Assembly (NCBI GenBank): GCA_020465985.1
Contig: JAANYP010004377.1
Coordinates: forward strand, 1-64,000
Reading direction: 5' to 3'
Origin: Centrapalus pauciflorus
Lineage: Eukaryota; Streptophyta; Magnoliopsida; Asterales; Asteraceae
Length of the DNA stretch: 64,000 nt
Below, piece after piece: positions 11,609 through 22,929 of the stretch (within the stretch, counting starts at the first letter, position 1; every line of letters begins with the position of its first letter). The notes under the pieces were generated by a model that saw nothing but the letters and a program-made list of their open reading frames with translations, was not told where the DNA came from and did not search any database. Made by a program: the position numbers and the translations under genes.

Positions 11609-12107
11609 AGGATAACTCCTGGGTTGAAGCGATGCAGGAAGAACTTTCGCAGTTTAGGAAACTAGAAGTGTGGGAGTTAGTTTCATTACCTCGAGGGGAA
11701 GTTGCCATAGGAACCAAATGGGTTTTTAAGTGCAAAAGGGACGATCGGGGTATAGTCACGCGCAACAAGGCTAGGTTAGTTGTAAAGGGTTTCAACCAAG
11801 AGGAGGGAATCGATTATAACGAGGTATTTGCACCAGTAGCAAGGCTGGAAGCCATTAGGTTTTTTCTAGCTTTTGCCTCCTTCAAGGGCTTTAAGGTATA
11901 TCAATTAGATGTTAAGAGTGCTTTCCTATATGGGAAAGTGAAGGAGTTGGTGTATGTAGAACAACCGCCCGGATTTACAGATCCAAAATATCCTGATAGA
12001 GTATATCGTTTAGATAAGGCTCTATATGGATTGCATCAGGCACCAAGGGCGTGGTATGAGACTCTATCCAACCATTTATTAGAGAACGGGTTTGAAAGGG
12101 GTAGGAT
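11609..12107 (+). pseudogene. Copia element C: reverse transcriptase, first part
   Basis: The frame begins abruptly at KDNSWVEAMQEELSQF and runs through typical Ty1/copia RT blocks: GTKWVFK, ARLVVKGFNQEEGIDY, FAPVARLEAIR, KVYQLDVKSAFLYG, YVEQPPGF and LDKALYGLHQAPRAWYE. It is interrupted at 12107 by the CACTA element. Coding resumes in a matching frame after 16701. The 5' half of the element (gag, protease, integrase, 5' LTR) is absent, because the duplication junction lies at 11608/11609. Confidence 0.92.
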
Positions 12108-12560
12108 CACTACAACAAAATGAGCCTATTGCAACCTTGATAAACTATTGCATTAGGCCTTAAAAAAGTTACATTATGTCTAAAGCAACCTTTTACAAAG
12201 AGTTGCATTATAGCCTCTTGCATTAGGTCTATAGTAACCTTTTTGACACAATATGCAACCTTTTTTTAAAGAGTTGCATGTAATATAGAAATGCAACCTT
12301 TTTTAGAATGCAACCTTTTTATCCTCAATTGCAACTTTTTTCACTCTCAAATGCAACTTTTTTCACTCTCAAATGCAACTTTTTTTCCATCGAATGTAAC
12401 TTTTTTCAAACTCAAATGCAACCTTTTTCAAACTAAAAAAACCACTATTTTTAAAACTCAAATGTAACCTTTTCATACTCACGTGCAACCTTTATTACAT
12501 TCAAATGCAACTTTTTTTTATTTATAAACGCAACATTTATATATTTAGCTACAAAAAGTG
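12108..12560. repeat. CACTA left subterminal repeat array
   Basis: More than 15 degenerate copies of TGCAACCTTTTT / GCAACTTTTTTC, spaced about 20-30 bp. In known CACTA elements such arrays bind the TNPA-type protein. The mirror array lies at the right end. Confidence 0.85.
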
Positions 12561-12935
12561 CAACCTTTTAATACACGAATACATTTAATAAGCATCACCA
12601 ATTACCATTACACAAGAAATGTCGATTACAATAATTAAGAGGTACCAAAATCCTTCACAAATTATACAAAATCTTAAAACACGATATTCCATATAATAAT
12701 CGTTAATTATAATAACAAAAGGTATCTAAATCCTCCAAAGAACCACTTGTCTTCGTATATATATCGAAATCCCAAGACAAAGTTGCCTGTCACACACAAA
12801 CAGTAATAAGTAACTAACCCAAACAAATATAATCAAATTGATAAAATTGTAGCACCAAAACAGCATAAAAAGGTTCATTGTTTGATACAACATTCACGTG
12901 AGAGCAAGATAGAAAAATCGAAGAGAATATGAACC
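12561..12935. other. CACTA interior, no gene recognised
   Basis: AT-rich sequence between the subterminal array and the last recognisable SCAMP exon. It may include intron or 3' sequence of the captured SCAMP gene. Nothing else is visible. Confidence 0.4.
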
Positions 12936-14220
12936 TGAATAACCCAAACGCCGAGCAGTGCCTCCAAACAGAATAGCCCAAACCCAATAAAGTAGAAGAT
13001 CTATATATATGCAACATAAACATCATAATTACTGGAACAAAATCAAACTCCATATTGACGAAAACTGCATAAAAACTCACCCCGACCAAAGCTTGATCGC
13101 CAACAAGATCAACCGCTGGTAGGATACCTCTGTTACATGATATGAAACGCAAAATACGTTGAGCCCATAGGAGAACCCGTTAGTGGGAGTATAAAAAAGG
13201 ATTGAAAGGATTGACTCACGCAAGAGATTTTCCTTTGAAGACGATGGGCGGAGCAATTGCGGCAAAGATGACTAAACCTATGTGTAACGGTAAAAATAAC
13301 AAGAAAAAACATGAGAAGATGATAACAATGCACCAAGCACATTGTTACTTTTTTCCCTTCAATTTTTGGCATTTGAGCTTCCATAAAGTATTCAAAATCG
13401 CTCCTTTGCAAACCACAAAGCTTTTTTTTAACAAAAGCAATTACTTTGCAACTAAAAACCAACTATGAGGGTTCAAAAGCTAGACTTGTTACTCATGAAA
13501 CTTTAGTGTTGTTTTCCATTGCATGAGCATTCTTTTTTTTTTCCCTTTCTTTTATTTTTGCATTTCCACAATTTGCCTTAAAACAATTAAAACAGCGATT
13601 TTTTGGCATTTTCATAAAAACGATGATTAGTTTGTAATGAAAAATCAAACATGATGATTCCAAAAGTTAAATCACTTGAAAAGGCTTACCAAGTAAAATA
13701 GGAAGAACCAACCAAACCTAAACGCACTTTCATTCCTGCAAACACAATATGTCACATGAATGGAAAGCTTAAGCCTTAAGGAGATGATGGTATTTTGTCA
13801 AGCATAATAAAGACTCCAGCATTCCAAATTGACAATAACATTTGTTATTCATCGAATTATTGTCTCAATACCCTATTATGATGATATATGTGAAGTTATG
13901 AACCATGGAAAATGTACAACCTAAGAGAGAATAAAGATTTACCGAAAGGCACAATCATGTGTCCTGTACCACAAAACATAGCCAAGTGGAACCCCTAATA
14001 TGAAGTAGATAATTGTGAGAAACCATATCTTTGGGTCTGTAGCACATGGGAAAATAATTAGAATAAATTTCTGATAGTTTTACACTCTTAGATGTGGTAC
14101 CGTGTCTTGAAAAAAAAAACGAGTATAAAGGCTAGATTAGAGAATGATCATACGGACCTTCTCCTTTAATCCATGCTTTTGTTGTGGCGATAATATTCCA
14201 AAAGAGACAAAATACCAACC
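12936..14220 (-). pseudogene. Captured SCAMP (secretory carrier membrane protein) gene fragment
   Basis: Reading the minus strand gives five exon-sized pieces in gene order, each with plausible AG/GT borders. About 14158-14220 has FCLFWNIIATTKAWIKGEG. About 13943-14036 has DPKIWFLTIIYFILGVPLGY and VLWYR. About 13220-13300 has LHIGLVIFAAIAPPIVFKGK followed by GTGAGT. About 13081-13127 has ILPAVDLVGDQALVG. About 12936-13000 has FYFIGFGLFCLEALLGVWVI. These match the four-helix core of SCAMPs, which are membrane proteins of secretory and endocytic vesicles. The N-terminal NPF/coiled-coil part and the C-terminus are missing. The introns are retained, so the capture was from genomic DNA, not cDNA. 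One exon (13943-14036) diverges at its end. Not expected to make a working SCAMP. Confidence 0.85.
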
Positions 14221-14721
14221 CTGTTTGGCATACATGTTAGACAGAAATTATTTTAAAGAGCAAGAACATTGACACATGAAATCAGTGGGATAAAAGAATA
14301 GAAATTTTTCATAGAAACTGTTTTTTAATGACATTTGAGTTGAGAAATCAATACTGCATTTGTTCCAAGAAAAGTACATTGTCTAACTATGAAATTGCTT
14401 CACTGTTAATCAAATGTCTTTCATGTCTACTAGCACAACAAAATAATGGCATATTGGGGCCACAATCAATACTCAATAGGTACTCAAATTAAATTTCTGA
14501 TCACAAACAAGAAGGAAAAAGGCTGTTGTGCAATTCATATTTCCACACTAAATTTATGTTATATGCTCATATTTTAATTAAAGACTTTCCTGATATGTGT
14601 GTAGCATACTTCTAAAGTCTAAACCCTACATGCTTTATATCTATTAAACATGTAAACAAGATAAAGTCACTAGATAAAAGACGATGAAAACTAATCCTAC
14701 CCTGCAAATAAATGTTCTTAC

Positions 14722-15216
14722 CTGCCTGCCACGCCCCTTGCCCTCGGAAGCTACTTCAATGATTCCAGGAAGATCAAGCAATTGAATTTTAGTATCATTG
14801 TAGTGAATAATCCCAGGAATACAAGTCAATGTAGTAAACTCATATGATGCAGCTTCTGAATGTGTTCCCGTCAACATGGTTAAGAGCGTCGACTTTCGCA
14901 CACTGTATATAGAATAATATCATAACATTGAGAAGTGTTACGAGTCCACTAGAACCCTGTTTGTTGTGAAAATTAAAGAGGGTGATTAAAATGAGAAAAC
15001 AGTATAAGAAGGCACGTTGAGAATCGACTTTGGATATGTGAAAGACGGCATATGAGGGTGATTAAAATGAGAAAACAGTATAGGAAGCCACGTGAGCATT
15101 AAGAAATCATGTCTTTGATCCTATTTGAAAGCCTTCCGTTCATAACCCGTTGCTTTATTTTTCTGGGTTTGTGCCATCTCGGCTTCAATCTCTTTGATCC
15201 TTTCTATGATCCCCAT
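14722..15216 (-). pseudogene. Captured DRG-type GTPase gene fragment
   Basis: The minus strand has a first exon starting at ATG 15216 (MGIIERIKEIEAEMAQTQKN, then KATGYE), like the N-terminus of developmentally regulated GTP-binding proteins. A second exon at 14722-14902 reads KSTLLTMLTGTHSEAASYEF, then IPGIIHYNDTKIQLLDLPGI and KGRGRQ. It is bordered by an AG acceptor and a GTAAGA donor. These carry part of the G1 loop, the G2-region threonines and the G3 DxxG motif (DLPG). The G1 glycine before KST is Arg here, which should harm nucleotide binding. The TGS, G4 and G5 parts are absent. DRGs are cytosolic ribosome-associated GTPases. This piece lies upstream of, and on the same strand as, the SCAMP piece. 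Confidence 0.87.
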
Positions 15217-16439
15217 CTTTCTTTATGATCTGTTGTGGATATATAAAAATACCACTTAATTAGCAATAAAGTATGAATCATTTCCAAGTTCCAGAAAGTA
15301 GAAACCAAACCACCCATCCACATAGTTGTGACTTGTGCATGCAAAGAAACAGGCATACTACAAGAAATACCAGCACAACATCTTATTTAGTTAAAGCCAA
15401 GTGTTTAAGAAACCATTACAAGTAAAACTTATTCTAGTGTTTAAAAAGCAATTACAAGGAACTAAGGAAGTAAAATTTTCTAAACAAACAAACTGGTAAT
15501 CGGGAAATCGGCACCATTCCATTACCTTGAATCTTAATGAGATGTGCCCCAGGGCTGATAATGAACACCACCATGATGACAAATGACCCAATAATGAACA
15601 TGCTACAAGTTGCTTAAAGTGTGAAATACAATGTAACTATCTAAGCAGTATAAAAGAAAATAGACTTCATCTAACATCTTCACAGCTTCACAGGCCCCTT
15701 TTAAAAAAGAAAATCAATTGCACCTTCATCTAACATATTTAAAAAGATAAAAAGTAAACTAAAGTAACAACGTGGCTGCAGCTCAAGGACACCTAACAAC
15801 AGTTCAGTTATGTAATCTCTTGAATAATAACAAAAGAGGGACTACTAACTATGAAAACAAAGCACAAGAAATGCAATGGAAAACCTAATAAATCTGAAAT
15901 AGAGAGCAAGAAAGAAACCTTTGAATGGAATAGAGAGGGAAGGCCACCGACTAAAATAAAGAAGATTGAGAGATTGCCGCCACCTCCAGGAACTTGAGAC
16001 ACCGCCACTGCCGCCACCTCCGCCTGGAATAGAAGGGAAGAGACCGGAGACCACCACTTCGAAGGGAGATAAAGCGCCGTTGCCTGAAGGTTGCCGGAGA
16101 AACAAAAGAGATGGTTTAGGGGGAGGCGGAAGAGAGAAATCGCCTGAAGGGCTGATGGCTTTGGGTGGGAGACGTGAAAGACATAAATGAACCGGCACAA
16201 ATGGTTGCCGGGTGTTTTTTAGCATCAAAATTTTCAGTTCCCCCGTTTCTTTACCTTTGGCAGTGAAATAAATATACAGAAAAAAGTTTCAAACCTAAAC
16301 AAACAATAAAATTATTTTACTATTTCGTTTCTTCGTCATTATTTCTCGGTATCAAACACGCCCTAAGGATTTTTGGATTGTGAAGTGTAAAGAACCACCC
16401 AAAAGGTTTAGGAGACCTGTGAAGGGCGGGGGATTTGTA
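15217..16439 (-). other. CACTA interior: probable 5' region of the captured DRG gene
   Basis: On the minus strand the part near 16200-15930 is CT-rich and GC-richer than its surroundings (CTCTCTTCCGCC-type words). It looks like a plant 5' leader, followed by an intron-like AT-rich stretch down to the DRG ATG at 15216. The open frames across 15808-16228 on both strands are short, Pro/Ser/Gly-rich and unlike any family I know, so they are not called as genes. If the promoter came along, it could drive a transcript through the DRG and SCAMP pieces. Confidence 0.4.
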
Positions 16440-16698
16440 AATTTTTTTTAAAAAAAATTGCATTTACTTTACATATATGCAACCTTTTAAAATAAGGGTT
16501 ACTTTTAACCTATTAAAAAGGCAACCTTTTTAATAAATTTTGCCATTTTTCAAGCAAAATTGTAACTTTTTAAATTAAAGGTTGCATTAGACCTTCTAAT
16601 GCAACCTTTATTTTTGTAAACTTGCTTTAGAATCAAATGCAACTAATTATATAAAAGTTGCTTATAAAAGGTTGCAATAGGCTCATTTTGTAGTAGTG
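16440..16698. repeat. CACTA right subterminal repeat array
   Basis: Inverse of the left array: AAAAGGTTGCA and TTGCATT words in alternating orientation, ending in the terminal GTAGTG. Confidence 0.8.
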
Positions 16699-16701
16699 GA
16701 T

Positions 16702-17710
16702 AGATAGTACTCTGTTTGTTAAAAAAAAAGGAGAACACTTTATCTTGGTACAAGTGTACGTCGATGATATCATCTTTGGATCATCAGACGAACAGATGTG
16801 CAAAGATTTCGAGAAGGTGATGAAGTCTAAGTTCGAGATGAGTGCTATGGGAGAGTTAAATTTCTTTTTGGGGTTACAAGTTGACCAGAAGAAGGAAGGG
16901 ATGTTTATCCATTAGACGAAGTATGTCTATGACATATTGGAGCGTTTCGGGATGGAAGGAACAAAGTTGACTGCCCATTTCAGCACGCCGATTCAAGTGA
17001 ATCACAATCTCGGACCGGGTACTGAAAGTGATACCGATGTGGATCCGACTTTATATCGGGCCATGATTGGATCACTTATGTATTTAACTGCTTCAAGACT
17101 CATCATGTTTGCTGTGTGTATTTGTGCTAGGTTTCAAGAAAATCCGAAGGAGATGCACATGAAAGCTGTGAAGCGGATTCTACGATACCTCAAGTCGAAA
17201 CCGAAGCTGGGACTTTGGTATCACGCGGAGGGAGATCTAGAGTTGGAGGCATTCACGGATTCTGACTACGGAGGATGCAGCTTGACGCGCAAATCAACAA
17301 CTGGAGGTTGTCAGTTCCTAGGAGGGAGATTGGTATCCTGGCAATGCAAGAAACAAACATCGGTAGCCGTGTCAACGTGCGAGGCCGAGTATGTTGCTGC
17401 TGGTAGTTGCTGCTCACAGGTTTTGTGGATACAATAACAATTGCGGGATTACGGTTTGGCTTACACTCAAACTCCAATTAGGATAGACAATCAATCTACA
17501 ATTGCTATAACGAATAATCCAGTTAAACACAACAAAACAAAGCACATAGACATTAGACATCATTTTATTCGTGATTGTGCTGAAACGAACTTAATCAAAT
17601 TGGTAAAAGTGGCAACAGAAGATAATAATGCAGATTTAATTACCAAAGCATTTGATAAGTCACGGTTTGAGTATTTAATTCAACTGAATGGAATGCGCAA
17701 CCCAGAGTAA
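16702..17710 (+). pseudogene. Copia element C: RT (second part) and RNase H
   Basis: The frame continues the RT after the CACTA insertion: LVQVYVDDIIFGSSDEQ (the YVDD catalytic box), then MGELNFFLGLQV. RNase H follows with TDSDYGGCSLTRKSTTGG and STCEAEYVAAGSCCSQ, ending at GMRNPE. Two in-frame stops break it: TAG at 16913-16915 and TAA at 17435-17437. One RT-tail motif is also altered (SRLIMFAVC). A dead copy. Confidence 0.92.
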
Positions 17711-19850
17711 TTTGACCTTAGTAGTAGTAGTTTATTTTCTTTTATAGTCGTAGTATTTCTTTCTTTATAGTAATCTGCTAATTTAGGAGAGTTTCTATTT
17801 TTAGTAAGTTTCTATTTTTAGTAAGTTAGTAGGTTATCTAATTTTATTGCTATTTCTTATGAAAAACAAAAGAAAAAAGAGAGATAATCATAAAAATACA
17901 AAAAAAAGAGAATATCAGAAAAAGAGTTAAGTCTTAGATGCATAGGTTCAAAGTGACAAAAATTAGCACAGTCGTTACAAACTCTAAGTGTTTAGGCTTT
18001 CACACATAATGCAACTAAATTCTAAGTGTTATACTTTATTTTAGTCTGATGTGTTGGTAGGCATTATACATATAGGGAATCTCATGGCTAATAAAATATT
18101 CAAGAAAAAGTCAAGCGTGTTGCTAACTTAGATGTATGACCAATCGGTCTTAATTTTTATGTACAAGACATACAAACTTTGAGTCTAAATGAGGTATGCA
18201 AACTTTCTAGGGATGTATGGCAACATCAAATACATCTTAAAATGGAAAGAATAAAAAAAATCATACAAAATTGAGAGTCGAAAACATGTAACTCTGTTGT
18301 ACGTAAGTACAGACCTGTTGCCTCTGTTTAGATTCGGGTTGGCAAGATATGTCGCTTTGTTGTACGTCGGTACAGACCTATCACCGCTGTCTTGCTAGCT
18401 TTAAGAATAAACTTTAAGTCAAACTAAGACACTTTGTTGTATGAAAATACAGACCTGTGTCTGATGTTTGTCTTTTAAAGAAAGTTTGCAAATACCAACA
18501 AGTTAGAATCTTTGTCTGTGTGCCTTGATCATAAAAGTATGTCTATGTATGAGTCACGTAAGATAATTTCATGATAAATAAAAATGCCAAGGGATATTCC
18601 GATATGTAGAATGTTTAAAGGGGTAAAATACCAACAATCGGCTAAATGGGTATGTCACGACAAACAATCAAAGGAATCAAAAATTCCTAAGTGTGAAAGT
18701 TTAAGTACTGAAAGTGAGTATCAGACATCGCTATCTGATTGAACCTTTCTTAGACTATACTCATCAAAAATATTTTGTTTTGTATTTAGCTTAGGTTGTA
18801 AATTTTAATAGGTATAGCTTAAGTCTAAGTTAAATTTTTTAGTCAAAATTTTTATTTTACCTTAGTTTAGTTTATTTTATTTTATTTTATTTCAGTTTTT
18901 ACTTAGGTAAAAGGTCAAAAATTACTGAGGGTGCATTCATAGTTGGATAAAATAAACACTGCGTGAAATATCTTGTGCTTAGGGTAAAAGATTTGGCATA
19001 GTTTATCTTGTAACACAATACCATAGAGAAGGTTGAAAAAGTTGAAGTTATTTCAAAATTTTCGAAATTTTTCTAAGTGTTTGGTGTTTTTCGAGTTTAG
19101 GACAGACTCGAAATTGGGAAGGTTTCGAATCTGTCAGTAGATTCGAGTATGGCCTTAGATTCGAAGGTTGGTGGTATATATAGGTTAACAGTAGAGTCAT
19201 TAACTTCTTAATATTTTCGAATCTATATCCTCGAATCTGATCAGGCGATTTCGAATCTATTGCTCGAATCTATCGTTTTTCACATAAACGACAATTTGTC
19301 GAGTGTCTTACTTGGTGTTTCGACTCTACTGACACTTCTAGGTATAATCAACTGGATTGTACAAGATTTGAGTAGTTTTATACATCATTTAGGTCAAAAT
19401 CACCAATTTTGTAAGGTTTGTTGGTCGAAATCGGGTTTTTACAAAATTACCAAGTTTGGACCAATAAATAGTCAAATTAATTGCACATATCTGTGATTAG
19501 AACCTAGTTGGACTAATGTATGTGATTTCCTAAGTTCAAAATGGTTAAAATCATGATTTTTGTTGAAGAGAAGGACAACGACTGTTCGAATCTGATCATG
19601 AACATTCTCGAGTTTACTGACAAACTCGAGAAGACCATGATATTCGAATCTGTCATCAAACTCGAAAAGGGACTTATTCGAATCTGTTTAATTCGAATCT
19701 GTTGAATTATTTAATTTAAATTTTATTAAACTTGTAAAAAATTCTTTTGTGTTGGATTTTGTACTTAATCAAGTTCAAAATAAAACAAATTTGAATTTAG
19801 GCAAGTTTATTGATTTTTAATAATTCTAACAGTTTATTTATTGTGCAGAT
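17711..19850 (+). other. Spacer of element C between pol and the extra ORF
   Basis: There is no gene. Two repeat patterns are present. Around 18290-18460 there are three copies of a unit with TTTGTTGTACG..GTACAGACCT, each able to form a short hairpin, at about 60-75 bp spacing. Around 19080-19700 there are more than ten copies of ATTCGAATCTG / ACTCGAA-type words. The same word recurs in this element's LTR (23150-23400). A pyrimidine-rich tract ending TTTATTGTGCAG (to 19848) stands just before the next ATG and looks like a splice acceptor. Confidence 0.6.
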
Positions 19851-22800
19851 ATGGCTGTTCGTGCATTCATTCCGAAGCATAATATGGTCATTCCCTATGA
19901 TCATCATATCCCTGAAGCGCAGGGATTTCGTCAAATGATGGATTTTTCTTGTTGAATCTAGGATAGCTTTTGCTTTATCTCACAATATTCAGATTGTAAT
20001 TCCATATGTTCGTCAATTTTATGATCATCTTCAGGTAGACTGCTCTGTCACCCCGACAGTGCTAAGAACTCGAATAGCTGGACAACCGCTAGTGTTTTCT
20101 GCGGATATGCTGCGTCAGGTGTTGCAGCTGGGTTCGCAGGAAGAGGAGTCTGGGCCTATCGACTTTCCTCTGAGTATTAGGCAAGCGGCCTTTCAGAGAA
20201 TGGGTTATAGTCTAGATGTGACGAAGGTTTCTTATATGAAGAGCGGGCTAATCGGCCAATGGAGATTTCTGGCTCACGTCTTTATGGTCTGCTTTGCAGC
20301 AAAGAAAGCCAGTTTTGACTACATAGTCTCGAAGATCCAGTCTGGGATGATCGCATTAGTGTTTAATCGGCCTTTCAGCTTTTCGGAAATGTTTTTCTCC
20401 GAATTCGTACATCAAATCACCGCTCCAGAGCAGCAACAGTTCCTGCTGTATCCTCGATTCATTATGATGCTTATCAGGCATTTCTTGCCGAATTTGCCGG
20501 AGTCAAATGAGATCCACAGCGTAGCTATGATGGATAAAAGAATTTTTGCTGATTGCTCCTCACATAGAGGAAGGCTGGCGGTTCCGGTCGAGCGACCGTT
20601 GTTTGGAGCTATCTTGGATAGGAATTTTGAAGCTCCTGATACTGCCAACTGGGCAGGGGAAGTTGAAGTTCAACCCAGGCAGCCACCGCAACAACAAAGA
20701 CAACAACCGCGAGCACAGCCTCAAAGGCGAAGACAAAGAGCGACTGCGAGTCAAACACAGGCATCAAGGCCTTCTACAAGTCAGCAACCGGAGGTACAAG
20801 AAGCAAGGCCTTCAAATGTTCCAAGTGAAGCTGAACAGTTGTGCCAAACTCTAAATGAAATTTGGGAGGCAGGTCCTCATGCAAATGAAGATATAGCTGC
20901 AGCGTTAGTGGGAGAATTACTTGAGCCTCCAGAAGGAGAAGAAGATGTGCTGAGGGATGTCGAAGAATATGAGCCAGAACAGACTGGTAATGTTTTGTCA
21001 TCATCAGCTACAGAATCAGAAGAGATGGAGGAGTTAGAGGTTGAAGCTCCAGAGTCAGTATCTACTTAACCAGCAGTACGAATAGAGACTTATGGATCCA
21101 GATTAGTGGTTATTAATGAAGAGACTTCAAGGAGGCACGCATCAAGAGAATCCGATGACTCCGATTTTGAAGAGGAAGAAATTTCTCCTTTAGTGACAAG
21201 GCAACGGGCCAAGCGTCACAGATTCATGCAAGGATCATCTTCAGCCTCTGAAGCACAACCAGAAATTCCCCAACATCAGGAACCTCAGACCACCATTCCA
21301 CCACCACCCCACCTCGCGATGAACCATATATTCCATCGCCGATCATTCATACTCCTATACAGTCCATTCCATCAACCTCGACCACATACGCCGACAACCA
21401 AAGGTTTCTGCAGCTTAAAGCTCGCGTTGACTTCCAGAATGTCCAAATTTTAGGCCTAACAAAGGCGATCGGAGAAATTCAGACGCATAATGCAAATCTT
21501 GATAAAGAGAATGCTGATTTGAAGAAGATTGTGGAACAAGTTCAGGAAGAGAATGTAGAGTTAAAGACGTTTGTCTGCGATCAGGCAGCTGAGATAAGGT
21601 CGATGCGCTCCCTAATAGAGCAATTAATGAAAAATTTACAGGCTCAGGGGGAGACGTCGTGCCGTGATCAGGAAGTACAGAGGCCAAGAGATGATGATGA
21701 TGATGAAGACAACCAAGGCAATGATCCCAGCTCTCAAAGACAGGATGAGCCAGTAGATTTTTTTGTTGCTCAGACTGCTCAATCTTAGGGGGAGCCTAGT
21801 CAAGCAGAAGCTGGAATGGGTGAGGCAAGTTCATCTAAGCCTACAGATTTTGAGATTAGTGAGATGATAGATGCTCTCATGGATCTTGATGACGATCCGA
21901 TGGATGTGGGTTTCGATTTTGAAGATGAAATGGAAGAGCTGGAAGAGGGTGAGTTCGTGCCAGAAGATATAGTTGACTGGAAATCAGATGACGAGGTATG
22001 TGCTGATGAGGACGATGAAGCTGATGAGATCGTCGTACATCAAAATCCTATCACTGATACATACGTGATAGATGGGAATGATATTGTTAACGTAGAAGTA
22101 GTGAATGCTGCGTTAAATGTACAGCCATCAATAGAGGAACCTGCCAGAGAACTAACAAATGAAGAGAAAAGAAAGTTATGGTTCAGAGCTGAGAAGAAAG
22201 AATTAGAGCTGAAAAAGACGATGAAGGTGCCAGGGACTGGAAAGCTATCAGGAAGCATATTAAGCTGGTTCTTTGATCGAGAACTGCAGCTATTTATAAT
22301 TAAGAGAAAAGACGGGCTCCAGTACCTGAGGCGAACTCTAAAAGCTTTCAATGCACTGCCAAAGATCGAGATCAAAGTGTTAGCATGGAAAGATCTGATT
22401 AATATTGGCAATGATCCCTACGCAGACGTAATTGCAAGAATCATAAGAAAAGAGGGAAGATCAAGAAAGTTTGAACGACTGAATCCAAGGGTTGGAAAAA
22501 GAGTAGAAGATCCTTCACGTATTGATCCTCTAACTGGGCGACCTTGGATGAAGATCCACTACAAACCAGTAAGATGTCTAAGGAAGGTGCCGCTCAAGCC
22601 TATGCCACAGAATGTCTTGAAGAATCTGCATTGGTGGTATGCTGAGAGTGAGACTGGAGAAGCAGTGATGGAAGATTTTGAAGAAAATGTTATTCTTAGA
22701 GTCTATGATCCTCTTCATCTGGTAAACCTTTCTAGAGATGATCTTCAAATTTTGCATGCTTGTAAGATTTCTAGTGATGCTCATATGGATAGTGAGGCTA

Positions 22801-22871
22801 GGAAATATGAGAATGTGGTTAAAGTATGTGTTGAAAAGGGCTTGTATGCTGGAAGTAGTTTGAATAAATAA
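19851..22871 (+). pseudogene. Extra 3' ORF of copia element C (broken)
   Basis: It starts at ATG 19851 (MAVRAFIPKHNMVIPYDHH) and is frameshifted near 19950. It is then open to 21069, with a YPRFIMMLIRHFLP motif, a Gln/Pro/Arg-rich stretch and an acidic tail. After a stop at 21067-21069, further frames follow at 21106-21453, 21519-21788 (coiled-coil-like, NADLKKIVEQVQEENVELK) and 21816-22871. The last begins with an acidic region and has a C-terminal DPLTGRPW segment. The general layout (globular N-terminal part with PRF motif, low-complexity middle, coiled coil, C-terminal globular part) parallels the extra ORFs of elements A and B. No enzyme motif is recognised; function unknown. Confidence 0.65.
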
Positions 22872-22918
22872 TAAACAAAGTTCTTGATCAAATGTGTGAA
22901 TTATTAGAAGCTATCGTC

Positions 22919-22929
22919 AAGGGGGAGTC
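22919..22929 (+). other. Polypurine tract of element C
   Basis: AAGGGGGAGTC directly before the 3' LTR, the primer site for plus-strand synthesis. A second GGGGGAG word lies at 21788-21794. Confidence 0.75.

Larger units (their letters stand above)
12108..16698. mobile_element. CACTA (En/Spm-type) non-autonomous transposon with captured host gene pieces
   Basis: The left end CACTACAACAAAATGAGCCT and the right end AGGCTCATTTTGTAGTAGTG form a 28-29 bp inverted repeat with one mismatch. Both sides carry GAT (12105-12107 and 16699-16701), the 3-bp target duplication of CACTA elements. The ends are filled with subterminal repeats of the GCAACCTTTT type (about 12140-12560 and 16450-16690). There is no transposase frame. 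The interior carries exon-intron pieces of a DRG GTPase and of a SCAMP, both on the minus strand. It inserted into the RT gene of element C. Confidence 0.93.

Noticed and set aside
11494..12123. A 209-codon + frame running from the BAHD region into the copia RT, as a possible fusion gene
   Set aside because: Its first 38 codons are the antisense of the BAHD pseudogene and the rest is a truncated RT cut by the CACTA element. There is no start context or promoter.
15808..16228. Two overlapping 127-130 codon minus frames and a 74-codon + frame
   Set aside because: GC-rich leader-like DNA open in several frames at once, without recognisable protein features.
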